Part shown: positions 35,463 through 45,216 of the stretch, piece after piece
Layout: each line of letters opens with the position of its first letter
How positions within the stretch are numbered: the first letter of the stretch is position 1
DNA from: Pseudomonadota bacterium
GTDB lineage: Bacteria; Pseudomonadota; Gammaproteobacteria; Thiotrichales; Thiotrichaceae
Assembly (NCBI GenBank): GCA_002747435.1
Contig: PDPH01000047.1
Coordinates: 62,001-126,000 of the forward strand
Direction of reading: 5' to 3'
DNA length: 64,000 nucleotides
The notes under the pieces: model-generated
The model's input: the letters and a program-made list of their open reading frames with translations, nothing else
Databases searched by the model: none
What the model was told of the DNA's origin: nothing
Position numbers and translations under genes: made by a program

Positions 35463-36521
35463 TCAAGACTGACGTTGCAAAGCCACACTTAATAATTTTG
35501 CTGTCATATCAACAACAGGAATCACTTTTTCATAAGGTATACGCTTGGGTCCGATAACGCCCAACACGCCAACATGCTCGTCATCCAGAGAGTAGGGTGC
35601 TGTTACCAAACTGCAATCATCGAACACATGATGACCTGCCTCGCGTCCAATAAAGATTTTTACACCTTCTGCCCGCATTGTTTTGTCTAACAAAGTCAAA
35701 ATATCGCGCTTGCGTGTAAATGCACCAAATAACTCGCGTAGCTTTTTAATATCGGACAAATCATCATAGGTCATTAAATTAGTTTCGCCTGCAATGACAT
35801 AATCATCTTCCTCAGGCGTATTCACATTAGCGAAGGCCATTTCGCCCAACTCAATAGCCGAGCACATAATGCGATCCATATCCTCACGATGTTGGCGCAT
35901 CTCATCCAACAAGACTTGACGGGCATCCTGTATATTTTGACCAATCAGGCATTCGTTCAGAAAATTAGCAGCCTGCTGTAATTCAGCGCTAGATACCTCT
36001 ATTGCCAAATCAATAATCCGGTTTTGTACCTCATTACGATTGAACACCAAAATTACCAAGACCTGCGTGCCAGACAAGCGTAGAAACTCAATTTGTCGGA
36101 TAGAGGCAGGGTTACGCTTGGGTACAGTCACAACACCTGTCAAAGCAGTAATGCCTGATAAAAGGCTGGAAGCAGAATGAATCAAGGCATCAGCATTTTG
36201 CCCTGCACTCAAATGCCCTTGCATACGGTATATGTCTTGTGCCGCAACGGGCTGAATCTGTAATAAGGTATCCACAAACAAGCGATACCCCTTGGAGGTG
36301 GGAACACGTCCCGCTGAGGTATGTGGCGAACGAATATAGCCCATCTCCTCTAAGTCCGCCATCACATTGCGAATAGTGGCTGCACTTAAGTCAAGGCCAC
36401 TGTGCTTTGCCAAGGTGCGAGACCCCACAGGCTGCCCCTCCGCAATATAAGCCTCTACCAATGCTTTCAGCAACAACTGAGCACGTTCGCTTAATTCAGA
36501 TGCTTGACCGACAAGTGCCAT
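35463..36521 (-). CDS. hrcA: heat-inducible transcription repressor HrcA
   Basis: 352 residues. HrcA represses chaperone genes by binding CIRCE and needs GroEL for activity. The N-terminal winged helix (LSERAQLLLKALVEAYIAEG, SAATIRNVMADLEEMGYI, SPHTSAGRVPTSKGYR) is characteristic. A GAF-like middle and the ending SLDDEHVGVLGVIGPKRIPY also fit. It is divergent from nadK-recN, a common arrangement. Its operator is found in this window only before rpoH; groESL and dnaK are outside. I saw no CIRCE before hrcA itself. Confidence 0.97.
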   Translation of the reverse strand: MALVGQASELSERAQLLLKALVEAYIAEGQPVGSRTLAKHSGLDLSAATIRNVMADLEEMGYIRSPHTSAGRVPTSKGYRLFVDTLLQIQPVAAQDIYRMQGHLSAGQNADALIHSASSLLSGITALTGVVTVPKRNPASIRQIEFLRLSGTQVLVILVFNRNEVQNRIIDLAIEVSSAELQQAANFLNECLIGQNIQDARQVLLDEMRQHREDMDRIMCSAIELGEMAFANVNTPEEDDYVIAGETNLMTYDDLSDIKKLRELFGAFTRKRDILTLLDKTMRAEGVKIFIGREAGHHVFDDCSLVTAPYSLDDEHVGVLGVIGPKRIPYEKVIPVVDMTAKLLSVALQRQS

Positions 36522-36705
36522 AATTCGTTTACCATCACTAGGTGCCTAAATTTACCTTTAAAATAAGCGCAAAATCAAGAATTTCAAATTATTCATAACC
36601 AACGGAGTTGCATTGACTACTGTTGGTAGCTAATGGCTGACTTTAGCCTTTTTACAGCCGTATCGCTACAATAGAACCACAACTCGCCCATTCATTTTTC
36701 GGATA

Positions 36706-37575
36706 ATGCAGCCCATGAAACCCTTCACTACGATTGGTATTTTCTCCAGACAGGATGGCACACTGATACACAACACACTGATTAGCTTGCGTCAGTTCCT
36801 GTTAAATTGTGGACTAACTATTCTTGCATCAAAGACCCCCGCAAAAATCTTGCAAATGGCCGTCACAACTAACGAAGATATAGTCCGCCAAGCTGATCTA
36901 GCAATTGTTGTCGGTGGTGATGGCACTTTATTGCGTGCTGGTCGCTTATTAGCACCTCATCGTGTACCCATTGTGGGGGTAAATTTAGGCAGAATAGGCT
37001 TTTTAGTAGATGTATCACCCGATGATATGAGCATACAACTGCAAGCTATTTTGCAAGGCAATTATCTGGAAGAGCAACGTACTTTATTACAAGCTTCTGC
37101 GTGGCGACAGGAAGAAAAGTTGGGTGAAGGGCTTGCACTAAACGATGTGGTATTACACGCGCGCAATGAAATACGCATGATTGAATTCACGACACATATT
37201 GATCATTACTTTGTAAATACCCAACGCGCAGATGGTATTATTATTTCCACCCCCACGGGTTCAACGGCCTATGCCCTATCAAGTGGCGGACCTATATTAC
37301 ATCCAGCCATGGATGCTATTGCGCTCGTGCCGATATGCCCTCATACCCTGAGTAATCGCCCTTTAGTCATTCACTCTCACAGTGGTATAAGCATTGAATT
37401 ATGCGGTCAACGTCCGGTGGTTGCCCGTTTATCTTTTGACGGCCATAATAATATTGAGCTGCTATCAGGTGACCGTATTCAAATTAACGCTCACCCGGAA
37501 AAAATGCGTTTACTACATCCCCTTGATTATGATTATTACCATATATTGCGATCAAAACTACACTGGGGAACATAA
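36706..37575 (+). CDS. nadK: NAD kinase
   Basis: 289 residues. It phosphorylates NAD to NADP using ATP. The diagnostic GGDGT motif is at residues 70-74 and the NAD-binding TPTGSTAYALSSGGPILHP near 185. The catalytic Asp is in GGDGT and the conserved NDVVLHA is present. Two ATGs three codons apart could start the protein; neither has a strong ribosome binding site. It lies 5 bases before recN and is clearly co-transcribed with it. Confidence 0.97.
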   Translation: MQPMKPFTTIGIFSRQDGTLIHNTLISLRQFLLNCGLTILASKTPAKILQMAVTTNEDIVRQADLAIVVGGDGTLLRAGRLLAPHRVPIVGVNLGRIGFLVDVSPDDMSIQLQAILQGNYLEEQRTLLQASAWRQEEKLGEGLALNDVVLHARNEIRMIEFTTHIDHYFVNTQRADGIIISTPTGSTAYALSSGGPILHPAMDAIALVPICPHTLSNRPLVIHSHSGISIELCGQRPVVARLSFDGHNNIELLSGDRIQINAHPEKMRLLHPLDYDYYHILRSKLHWGT

Positions 37576-37580
37576 GCATA

Positions 37581-39248
37581 ATGCTGACACATATTCATAT
37601 CCACAATTTTGCCATTATTGAAGCATTGGACTTAGAGCTGTGCCCTGGCATGACCGCATTAACCGGCGAAACAGGTGCAGGAAAATCGATATTACTAGAT
37701 GCCATTGGTTTGGTATTAGGAGATAAAGCAGATAGCCATACGGTTCGTCACGGCGCAGAAAAAGCTGAAATCACCCTCAGCGTAGATATTACTCAAAGCC
37801 CCGCCGCACAACACTGGTTGGAAGAACAAGCACTAAATAGCGAAGAAGACATTTGTATCCTGCGTCGCGTGATTACCAAGCAAGGTAAATCCAAAGCTTG
37901 GATCAACGGTACTCCCGCAACCCTCACCTTGCTACGCGAGCTGGGCGAACAAATGGTAGATATTCACGGCCAGCATGAGCATCAGTCTTTAATGAAAAAA
38001 GATATGCAAAGACAATTGCTAGATATTTTTGCTGATCATGACAGTTTATTACAAAAAACCCGTGAACAATGGCGGCAATGGAAAACTTTACATGAACGCT
38101 TGCAAACACTCTCAACCCAAAACCGACAGCATCAAGAGCGTCTCGATTTATTAACTTTTCAGGTGCAGGAACTGGAAGAACTGGCACAAGGCACAACTGA
38201 GCTAGAGCGTTTGGATGAAGAACTCAGCCGACTCGCAAATGCAGAAGAGCTCAAAGCAGTTGCTGAACGAGGCCACCACTTACTTTACGAAAGCGAACCT
38301 TCTCTTTATTCGCAGCTAAGCCATCTTTCACAAGAACTAGCTCGTCAGATAGCCTTAGACAACCAATTAGAAGCACCGCAAGAACTCATTAATAGTGCCC
38401 AGATACAGTTACAGGAAGCGGCCATATTACTACGCGACTATGCTGGTAATTTGGAATTAGACCCGCAACGACTGCAATGGGTAGAGAATCGTATTGCAGA
38501 CATACGCAATATGGCACGTAAATACCGTCTGGAAACAGAATTACTGCCACAATACCTTATACAACTGCAAGCCGAACTGGCTACGCTAGATAGCGATGAA
38601 TACGATATAGCTGCTTTGCAGGAAAAGCTACAACAAGCAGCAAACACCTATCAACAAACTGCCAACAAACTGAGTCAATCACGCAAGAAAGCCGCCACAC
38701 AATTATCCAATGAAGTATCAGGGGCTATGCAGCAATTAGGTATGCAAGGTGGTATTTTTGAAATACAGGTTACACAAGATAGCCAATATCCTCAACCACA
38801 AGGCTTGGATCACATCGAATTTAGGGTTAGTACAAATCCTGGTCAACCACTGAAATCATTAATCAAGGTAGCCTCTGGTGGCGAACTTTCACGGATCAGC
38901 TTAGCCATTCAAATGGCTGCTGCACAGAAAATGACTTTACCTGCGCTCATTTTTGATGAAGTAGATACAGGCATTGGTGGTGGTATTGCCGAAGTGGTGG
39001 GTAGTCAACTCCGCCAACTGGGTTCGACTCGTCAGGTATTATGCGTTACACATTTGCCTCAAGTCGCCTCCCAAGCTCATCATCATTACAAAGTCACCAA
39101 GCAGAAAACAGCTCAGCACACCACAACGGATGTTCAATGCCTCAACGCCCAACAACGTACCGAGGAAATAGCTCGTATGATGGGGGGTAAAAAAATTACT
39201 CCAGCCACCCTAACCTTGGCTGATGAAATGCTCGCACGTGCTAATTAA
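37581..39248 (+). CDS. recN: DNA repair protein RecN
   Basis: 555 residues of an SMC-like ATPase that helps repair double-strand breaks. Walker A GETGAGKSILLDAIGLVLGD lies near 30, two long coiled-coil arms in the middle, the ABC signature VASGGELSRISLAIQ near 430 and Walker B LIFDEVDTGIGGG near 455, followed by the RecN-typical THLPQVASQAHHHYKVTKQ. It is the second gene of the nadK-recN unit and ends with a terminator about 70 bases downstream. I saw no LexA-type box in front of nadK. Confidence 0.97.
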   Translation: MLTHIHIHNFAIIEALDLELCPGMTALTGETGAGKSILLDAIGLVLGDKADSHTVRHGAEKAEITLSVDITQSPAAQHWLEEQALNSEEDICILRRVITKQGKSKAWINGTPATLTLLRELGEQMVDIHGQHEHQSLMKKDMQRQLLDIFADHDSLLQKTREQWRQWKTLHERLQTLSTQNRQHQERLDLLTFQVQELEELAQGTTELERLDEELSRLANAEELKAVAERGHHLLYESEPSLYSQLSHLSQELARQIALDNQLEAPQELINSAQIQLQEAAILLRDYAGNLELDPQRLQWVENRIADIRNMARKYRLETELLPQYLIQLQAELATLDSDEYDIAALQEKLQQAANTYQQTANKLSQSRKKAATQLSNEVSGAMQQLGMQGGIFEIQVTQDSQYPQPQGLDHIEFRVSTNPGQPLKSLIKVASGGELSRISLAIQMAAAQKMTLPALIFDEVDTGIGGGIAEVVGSQLRQLGSTRQVLCVTHLPQVASQAHHHYKVTKQKTAQHTTTDVQCLNAQQRTEEIARMMGGKKITPATLTLADEMLARAN

Positions 39249-39574
39249 TTTCATTAATACAGCTAAAAATCAATAAACCCGCTTTAAATTCAACGACTAA
39301 ACCAATTAATTATTTGAAAGCCTAGGGTCTTAGGCTTTTAGATCAACCTCCCTAACATTTAAACGTTTAACAAGCCATACAACCAATATTGATATAAGTG
39401 ACCTAATCCCTATCCTTAATAGAAACTTAATACCAAAATATTATTGAACTCTTGCTCAGAGGACCTACACTAAGAGTGTAGAGGCTTATTTTAAGGAAAA
39501 AATAGGTATCAAACGGGGGCATTAGCATTTTTTAGCAACCGTTTAAAATATTGATGAGAATCAGGGAGGAACTA
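39249..39574. other. intergenic region after recN
   Basis: 326 AT-rich bases. They hold the recN terminator (39317-39338) and, just before the next gene, a ribosome binding site AGGGAGGA. No tRNA-like structure and no convincing promoter pair was recognised. Confidence 0.4.
39317..39340 (+). terminator. rho-independent terminator of nadK-recN
   Basis: An 8-bp stem AAAGCCTA / TAGGCTTT with loop GGGTCT. Confidence 0.8.
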
Positions 39575-39916
39575 ATGAAACACATTACAGGATTGCTTAT
39601 TGCATTAGGGTTGTTTGTTGGATTAACTGGAGCCTCTAATGCGGCTTGGGCGGAATCGCGTTCGGCTGAAGTGAGATTGATCGCCACCATCAATAATAAT
39701 CCAGCCTTCAAGCCTGTACAGTGGAAAGTCTATCGGGTAGATGGCCGAGGTTCTACTAGGCACTCAAACCGGCATACATTCACACTGCACGACTTGGAAC
39801 CTGGCCGTTACACAGCAGTTGCTTGGCTGGAAGATGCTTCTCCACCTCGCAAGCGGAAGCGGGACTTTTTCGTAATGGCCGATACCACCAACAGTGTTCA
39901 TATTCCATTAGATTAA
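39575..39916 (+). CDS. small secreted protein with a transthyretin-like beta-sandwich pattern
   Basis: 113 residues from the ATG behind AGGGAGGA. The signal peptide is MKHITGLLIALGLFVGLTGA with cleavage after AWA. The mature 85 residues (VRLIATINNNPAF, QWKVYRVDGRGS, HTFTLHDLEPGRYTAVAW, FFVMADTTNSVHIPLD) follow the strand pattern of carboxypeptidase-regulatory or prealbumin-like domains, which often decorate envelope proteins. No exact family recognised. It is a single gene with its own terminator. Confidence 0.7.
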   Translation: MKHITGLLIALGLFVGLTGASNAAWAESRSAEVRLIATINNNPAFKPVQWKVYRVDGRGSTRHSNRHTFTLHDLEPGRYTAVAWLEDASPPRKRKRDFFVMADTTNSVHIPLD

Positions 39917-39946
39917 CATGAAATATCACGCTAATAAGCTAACAAG

Positions 39947-39983
39947 ACAAGTTCATACGCTTACTAGGTATGGGCTTGTTTTA
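39947..39983 (+). terminator. rho-independent terminator
   Basis: A 12-bp stem (39947-39958 / 39968-39979) with two G-U pairs, followed by TTTTAT. It ends the small secreted protein gene. Confidence 0.75.
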
Positions 39984-40134
39984 TCTCCACTATTTCATCT
40001 ATTCTAGGGCTAGAGAATATACCACTGAGCTGGAAAAGTTGTGGCCTAAAGGTCGGTTAGGGATACTTTCTATTCATTAAATCCACTGACTTAAATAGTC
40101 GGGCATACTTAAAAATTCATCAGGGGCGAATATC

Positions 40135-40656
40135 ATGGCGGGCTTTTGGACACATAATGCCATTGCATTGCTTGTGGCAAGCAGTGCAAGCTTAGTCAGT
40201 CATTTTTTTATTCCAGAGGCAGACTGGCTATTTATGAGTGTCTTACTGTTAGTTGTTTTTATTGCTAGTCATTTGCCTGCAATTCAACAGCCTGCATCTC
40301 CCTCATATCAAGTCGTTCGTAATAGCAGTAAAATCGCTGCTATAGTCTTTCCTGCTTTAATCTACACTTATCGCCCCACCGATTTATTATTGGCGTGGTT
40401 AGCGACCTATATTCTACATTCAAGCACTTGGTGGATCATTGACCAAATCTCATTACACCGAGATTATACACGCAGCATAATCGCTATTATTGCCTTGCCT
40501 TCTCTGCTAACCCTAGGAACCTATGGATTAGTGGGAAAAACAATTGTTTTACCTGCTTTTCTAAGCGCAAGTTCCGCTTACCTGACACATTTATTTATCG
40601 AGCAATATCGCTTGGAAACTGCCCGTAAAAGCATCAGCGGTATTGTTACAGATTAA
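40135..40656 (+). CDS. integral membrane protein, distantly like DUF457 metal-dependent hydrolases
   Basis: 173 residues with four or five membrane segments. It begins MAGFWTHNAIALLVASSASL, like the MAxFxTHxxxA start of YdjM/DUF457 membrane proteins, but the usual DIDHP and HRGxTHS motifs are missing or reduced (ASHLPAIQQP and HSSTWWIIDQISLHRDYTRS). It is therefore a diverged or non-catalytic relative, if related at all. It stands alone between two terminators or gaps. No operon partner suggests a role. Confidence 0.6.
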   Translation: MAGFWTHNAIALLVASSASLVSHFFIPEADWLFMSVLLLVVFIASHLPAIQQPASPSYQVVRNSSKIAAIVFPALIYTYRPTDLLLAWLATYILHSSTWWIIDQISLHRDYTRSIIAIIALPSLLTLGTYGLVGKTIVLPAFLSASSAYLTHLFIEQYRLETARKSISGIVTD

Positions 40657-40746
40657 ACGCCCAACTAAATAGCCTGAACAAAACATCTGCTCCGGGCTCT
40701 CTCAAAACTCACTACCCAAAACTAATTGCTCACCTGAGTAGAACAT

Positions 40747-41127
40747 TTAGCTCGTCTGCTCTTGTTGTGATGCCTGTTTAGCAATTTCTTCATGTACTTT
40801 AGCCATGTCAACTTCACGCACTTTTCCAATCACTTCTTCTAGCTGCCCTTCGCTTAACATGCCAGGCTGTGCAAACAGCACAACTTGCTCACGGAAAACC
40901 ATCAAGGTAGGAATGGAACGAATCTGAAAATGTGCTGCCAATTCTTGCTCTTCTTCAGTATTTACCTTGGCAAATACAATATCTTCATATTGTTCAGACA
41001 CTTTTTCATAAATAGGCGCAAAAGAACGGCAAGGACCACACCAAGGTGCCCAAAAGTCAATAATAACAATAGCATTATCTTTAATCAGGTCATTAAATGC
41101 TTCCGCCTTAATCTCTTTCGTTGCCAT
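40747..41127 (-). CDS. thioredoxin
   Basis: 126 residues. The thioredoxin fold has the active site WCGPC at 29-33, the conserved cis-Pro loop RSIPTLMVF and the buried Asp in IIDFWAPWCGPC. Compared with E. coli TrxA it carries about 18 extra C-terminal residues (VHEEIAKQASQQEQTS), mostly polar and helical. There is no zinc-binding N-terminus, so it is not TrxC. It is cytoplasmic and probably a general disulfide reductase. It lies 65 bases downstream of ubiX on the same strand, with its own ribosome binding site GGAG. Confidence 0.93.
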   Translation of the reverse strand: MATKEIKAEAFNDLIKDNAIVIIDFWAPWCGPCRSFAPIYEKVSEQYEDIVFAKVNTEEEQELAAHFQIRSIPTLMVFREQVVLFAQPGMLSEGQLEEVIGKVREVDMAKVHEEIAKQASQQEQTS

Positions 41128-41191
41128 GACAATCTCCTCACACTACGATTTTAATAAATTTTAAAAGTTAATGAGACTTGCCCGACACACT

Positions 41192-41830
41192 TTAATCATC
41201 AGACAAACCCGCTGTCATTGATAATGACTCGCCCCAACGGGGCTGTAGCTGATGCTCAAGACCCAAGTGATCCAGAACACGTGCCACAATAAAATCAATC
41301 ACTTCATCTATCGACTGGGGACGAAAATAAAAACCTGGATTGGCAGGCATAATCACTGCTCCCATGCGCGCCAATTTTAACATGTTCTCCAGATGAATTT
41401 CAGAAAAGGGGGTTTCCCGCACAACAAGAATCAACCGACGACGCTCTTTCAAAGCCACATCAGCCGTGCGTTCAATCAGCGTGCGGCTGCTACCGCAGGC
41501 AATAGCCGACAAAGTGCCAACTGTACATGGGCAAACGACGCTCGCATCGGCCACACTACTGCCACTGGCAACGGGTGCTGCCCATTGTTCCCGCTCAAAA
41601 ACGCTTAACTGTCCTGCTTTGCTCTGGAAACGCTCGGTGAAAAAAGCTTCAATTGCTGTCGCTCGCCCAGGCAGACGCAAATCCGTTTCCATATTAATAA
41701 CTAATTGGGCAGGCCGCGACAAAAGCAAGTAAACGCGCTGCTCCAATTTCAAGAGTTGCTCTAGCAAACGCAAACCATATTGCGCACCTGAAGCGCCTGT
41801 CATCATCAAGGCAATGGTTTTAGTCTTCAT
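41192..41830 (-). CDS. ubiX: flavin prenyltransferase UbiX
   Basis: 212 residues. UbiX links a dimethylallyl group to FMN to make the prenylated cofactor of the UbiD decarboxylase in ubiquinone synthesis. Family motifs are MTGASGAQYGLRLLEQL near the start, PVASGSSVADASVVCPCTVG, LIERTADVALKERRRLILVV, and ETPFSEIHLENMLKLARMGA with VIMPANPGFY. The start overlaps the mpl stop by 4 bases (ATGA), which indicates translational coupling. UbiX next to mpl is frequent in gammaproteobacteria. Confidence 0.97.
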   Translation of the reverse strand: MKTKTIALMMTGASGAQYGLRLLEQLLKLEQRVYLLLSRPAQLVINMETDLRLPGRATAIEAFFTERFQSKAGQLSVFEREQWAAPVASGSSVADASVVCPCTVGTLSAIACGSSRTLIERTADVALKERRRLILVVRETPFSEIHLENMLKLARMGAVIMPANPGFYFRPQSIDEVIDFIVARVLDHLGLEHQLQPRWGESLSMTAGLSDD

Positions 41831-43182
41831 ACCTTGAGAGTCAGTGCTTGCAATAATTTTTCGTGGATATTACCAAAACCACCATTACTCATAATCAAAA
41901 CCTGATCACCAGGCCTAGCCTCAGTGGCCACAGCATTGATCAAGCTATCAATATCACGATACAAAGATGCTTTACCCCGTAAAGTAACCACCACATCATC
42001 CAGATCCCAGTCCAGTTCCGGTGGCTGATATAACAATATTTGATCAGCTGCTTGTAAAGCCTGTGCTAATTGTGCCTTATGTACCCCCATACGCATGGTA
42101 TTGGAGCGAGGCTCCAAGATCGCTAAAATGCGTGCTGAGCCAACATTAGCGCGCAAACCAGCCAGTGTTGTGGCAATTGCTGTTGGGTGGTGGGCAAAAT
42201 CATCATAAACGGCCACCTCTCCGACACGGCCACGCAACTGCATACGACGCTTGACACCCTTAAACGTAGCTAATGCGGCGATTGCATGGACAGGTGCCAC
42301 ACCCACATGACGCGCTGCTGCAATCGCGGCTAAAGCATTATTAACATTATGACGTCCCAATTGATTCCAACGCACAATACCTTGTAATTCACCACGAAAC
42401 ATTACCGCAAACTCACTACCATCAGCTTGGCGATAATCAGCTTGCCAATCTCCCATCGCAAAATGTTCTACCGGCGTCCAACAGCCCTTTTGTAACACAG
42501 CCTCAAGATGATCTTCCGTTGCATTACTGACCACCAAACCATTCGGCGGCACCATGCGTAATAAGTGGTGGAATTGTGTTTTGATCGCTTCAATATCAGG
42601 AAAAATATCGGCATGATCGTATTCAAGGTTATTTAATATCAGCGTGCGGGGGCGGTAATGAACGAACTTAGAACGCTTATCAAAAAAGGCAGTATCATAT
42701 TCATCAGCCTCAACAACAAAAAAAGGCGAACTTCCCAAGCGTGCCGAAATCCCAAAATTTTCTGCTACACCGCCAATGAGGAAGCCAGGTTTTAAACCCG
42801 CATACTCCAATATCCAAGCCAACATACTGGAAGTCGTCGTTTTGCCATGTGTTCCTGCAACGGCTAAGACCCAACGATCACGTAAAATATTTTCTGCCAA
42901 CCATTGTGGCCCAGAGATATAAGACAAATTTTTCTCTAGCATTCGTTCGATAATGGGCATGCCACGGCGCATAAAATTACCAACAACAATGGCAGAATCC
43001 TCTGCTGGTAATAGCTCGGGAGCATAAGTATTGTGGATCGGTATTTCCTGTCCTTCCAATAAAGTACTCATAGGCGGATAAACATTGGTATCCGCACCAC
43101 TGACCTTAAAACCCTTATCACGCGCTAACAGCGCCACCCCACCCATAAAAGTGCCACAAATACCCAAAATATGAATTGCCAT
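41827..43182 (-). CDS. mpl: UDP-N-acetylmuramate:L-alanyl-gamma-D-glutamyl-meso-diaminopimelate ligase
   Basis: 451 residues, a Mur-ligase paralogue that recycles the murein tripeptide by attaching it to UDP-MurNAc. Features are the N-terminal MAIHILGICGTFMGGVALLA typical of Mpl (rather than MurC), the ATP motif VAGTHGKTTTSSML near 110, NLEYDHADIF and YDDFAHHPTAIATTL, and the C-terminal LEPRSNTMRMG. It forms an operon with ubiX. It works with the lytic transglycosylase and dap genes elsewhere in the window on peptidoglycan turnover. Confidence 0.97.
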   Translation of the reverse strand: MAIHILGICGTFMGGVALLARDKGFKVSGADTNVYPPMSTLLEGQEIPIHNTYAPELLPAEDSAIVVGNFMRRGMPIIERMLEKNLSYISGPQWLAENILRDRWVLAVAGTHGKTTTSSMLAWILEYAGLKPGFLIGGVAENFGISARLGSSPFFVVEADEYDTAFFDKRSKFVHYRPRTLILNNLEYDHADIFPDIEAIKTQFHHLLRMVPPNGLVVSNATEDHLEAVLQKGCWTPVEHFAMGDWQADYRQADGSEFAVMFRGELQGIVRWNQLGRHNVNNALAAIAAARHVGVAPVHAIAALATFKGVKRRMQLRGRVGEVAVYDDFAHHPTAIATTLAGLRANVGSARILAILEPRSNTMRMGVHKAQLAQALQAADQILLYQPPELDWDLDDVVVTLRGKASLYRDIDSLINAVATEARPGDQVLIMSNGGFGNIHEKLLQALTLKV

Positions 43183-43215
43183 GCAGCCCTGCTTCCTTAG
43201 CCTGTAGATAGTCGT

Positions 43216-45063
43216 TTAGTGTGAATATTCTTTAACGTGTCTAGCAATCACATTCCGCAATGGAATGGGTTTGGAAATACCATAGCCCTGCCCAAAATCA
43301 ATACCAATCTCACGTAGTATCTGGATAATTTGCTCATTTTCCACATATTCGGCAATGGTCTTGACGGACATTAATTGCCCTACTTGATTGACAGACTGCA
43401 CCATAGCACAAGTGACCTCGTCAGTAGCAATATCTTTAATAAAGCTACCATCTATTTTCAAGAAATCTACTGGCAACTCCTTCAAATAGCCAAATGAACT
43501 CACCCCTGTCCCAAAATCATCCAATGAAAAACTGCATCCTAATAGCTTCAAGGTATCGATAAACTTCCGCGCCAATTCAAAATTACCAATCGCAACCCGC
43601 TCTGTAATCTCAAAACAAAGCATTGCTGTAGGCACACCTGAACGACGAATAGCTTCCAATACAAAAGGTAAAAACTTAGGGTCGTCTAGGCTCTGCCCTG
43701 ATAGATTAATAGCAAACACTGGACAAGGCGTATGGTGACTAATGCTTAACACGGCCTGTAATAGCTCCCGCACCACCCAACGATCAAGCTTGGGCATCAT
43801 GGAATAATATTCAGCCGCCGGGATAAATTCATCGGGTGAAATTGGCTTACCATCCGCGTCGAATAAACGTAACAATACCTCATAATGACTAAATGGTTTG
43901 AGAAATTGTCTCGGTTCTAGGGGTTGTATAGGCTGGGCATAGAGCTGAAACTGACCGCTTTCAAAAGCATGACGTAAACGACTAATCCACACTAATTGGC
44001 CGCGATGTTTATTAATTTCAGTATCATTTTCCCGATAAATTTGTACCCGATTACCACCTTTACTTTTGGCAACCCGGCAAGCCGCATCTGCAACCGACAA
44101 AACCCGATTGGTCGTGCCCGATTTAGCATGTATGGGCACAAAACCAATGCTTGCGGTAATTTTATGTACTTTGCCATCCCAGCTAAAATCGTGCCGCATC
44201 AAAATATTACGTGCATATTCACCACGACGTACCGCCTCTTTAGGTTCTATTTCACGGAACAAAATGCCAAACTCATCACCTCCAATACGTGCCAATACAT
44301 CGCGCTTCTTATCAATGATATTCTTAAGTAAGTCAGCAATCCGCTCAATAAAAGCATCGCCCGCACTATGGCCTAGCGTATCATTCACTACCTTGAACTG
44401 ATCCAGTGAGATATGGCAAAACGAATGTTTGACACCATGCTGTCTAGCTTCATCCAAAGCTAGCTTTAACCTGATTTCAAAACTTTTACGATTCATCAAC
44501 TGCGTTTGCTGGTCATTCTGCTGCAAATAGTTGAGATGGGCTTGCAGAGCGCGTACCTCAGCCTGATCTTTCAACAACAACAAGACATGATTGTGTTGTT
44601 CACCATCCAAAGAAAATGGCTTAACCAGATAGGTTGTTTCCAAATCCTGTAAATTAGAACAATTCAGTAAGCACCGCTCGAACGAACTTTGCGCCGCAGC
44701 ACCCGCCTGTTGCAACCAGTTAATCGGTACTCGTTTTAGAGGATCAAGCAAATGGAAAACATCACTATGATATTTCCCCCGCGCATTACGAACTTTTTGC
44801 CGAAAGAGGCGCTCGGCGGATGGGTTAATAAACTCAATGTAACCATTATTGTTCGACAGTATGGCTGACTCTTCGACATCCATAAGTGCAGCAATGAGGA
44901 TATTTTCTTGCAATAAGGGATTCTGACTCGGGGTGCGACGGTGCAATAGCCAAATAACACCCACAGCCAAGCCTATCAACACTAATGCGATTAACCAATA
45001 CCAAACAGAATGAGCTAATGCGGCTAAAACCCCAGCATCATTCACCAAAACAGTCCCCGGCAA
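43216..45063 (-). CDS. membrane-anchored PAS-GGDEF-EAL cyclic-di-GMP protein
   Basis: 615 residues. One membrane segment (WYWLIALVLIGLAVGVIWLL, about 22-41) precedes a PAS domain (about 55-165), a GGDEF domain with the intact active site RIGGDEFGILF near 265, and a C-terminal EAL domain. The EAL signature reads EVLLR instead of EALLR, a common active variant. The other catalytic elements FEITE, DDFGTGVSSFGYLKELPVDF and KIDGSFI are present. It could make and/or degrade c-di-GMP. It lies 33 bases upstream of mpl on the same strand, perhaps only by proximity. Confidence 0.93.
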   Translation of the reverse strand: MPGTVLVNDAGVLAALAHSVWYWLIALVLIGLAVGVIWLLHRRTPSQNPLLQENILIAALMDVEESAILSNNNGYIEFINPSAERLFRQKVRNARGKYHSDVFHLLDPLKRVPINWLQQAGAAAQSSFERCLLNCSNLQDLETTYLVKPFSLDGEQHNHVLLLLKDQAEVRALQAHLNYLQQNDQQTQLMNRKSFEIRLKLALDEARQHGVKHSFCHISLDQFKVVNDTLGHSAGDAFIERIADLLKNIIDKKRDVLARIGGDEFGILFREIEPKEAVRRGEYARNILMRHDFSWDGKVHKITASIGFVPIHAKSGTTNRVLSVADAACRVAKSKGGNRVQIYRENDTEINKHRGQLVWISRLRHAFESGQFQLYAQPIQPLEPRQFLKPFSHYEVLLRLFDADGKPISPDEFIPAAEYYSMMPKLDRWVVRELLQAVLSISHHTPCPVFAINLSGQSLDDPKFLPFVLEAIRRSGVPTAMLCFEITERVAIGNFELARKFIDTLKLLGCSFSLDDFGTGVSSFGYLKELPVDFLKIDGSFIKDIATDEVTCAMVQSVNQVGQLMSVKTIAEYVENEQIIQILREIGIDFGQGYGISKPIPLRNVIARHVKEYSH

Positions 45064-45167
45064 AAATAGTTATTTTCTTGATCAGGAAATAATAGGAGGG
45101 AGCTATTTACTTGTATAGCTTAAACAGACGAACGCAAAGCCGCAGCCCAAACAAGCGCCAAAATCAG

Positions 45168-45194
45168 CAAAAAAGGTTGCCATGAAAGCAACCT
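45168..45194 (-). terminator. rho-independent terminator of rpsP-rimM-trmD-rplS
   Basis: On the minus strand: AGGTTGC, loop TTTCATG, GCAACCT and then six or more T. It lies 23 bases after the rplS stop. Confidence 0.93.
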
Positions 45195-45216
45195 CTGTGA
45201 AGCGGAGATAAAGTAA

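Noticed and set aside
36640..36665. Attenuator-like hairpin (GGCT...AGCC followed by TTTTT) before nadK
   Set aside because: The stem has only four pairs. It is too weak to call without conservation data.
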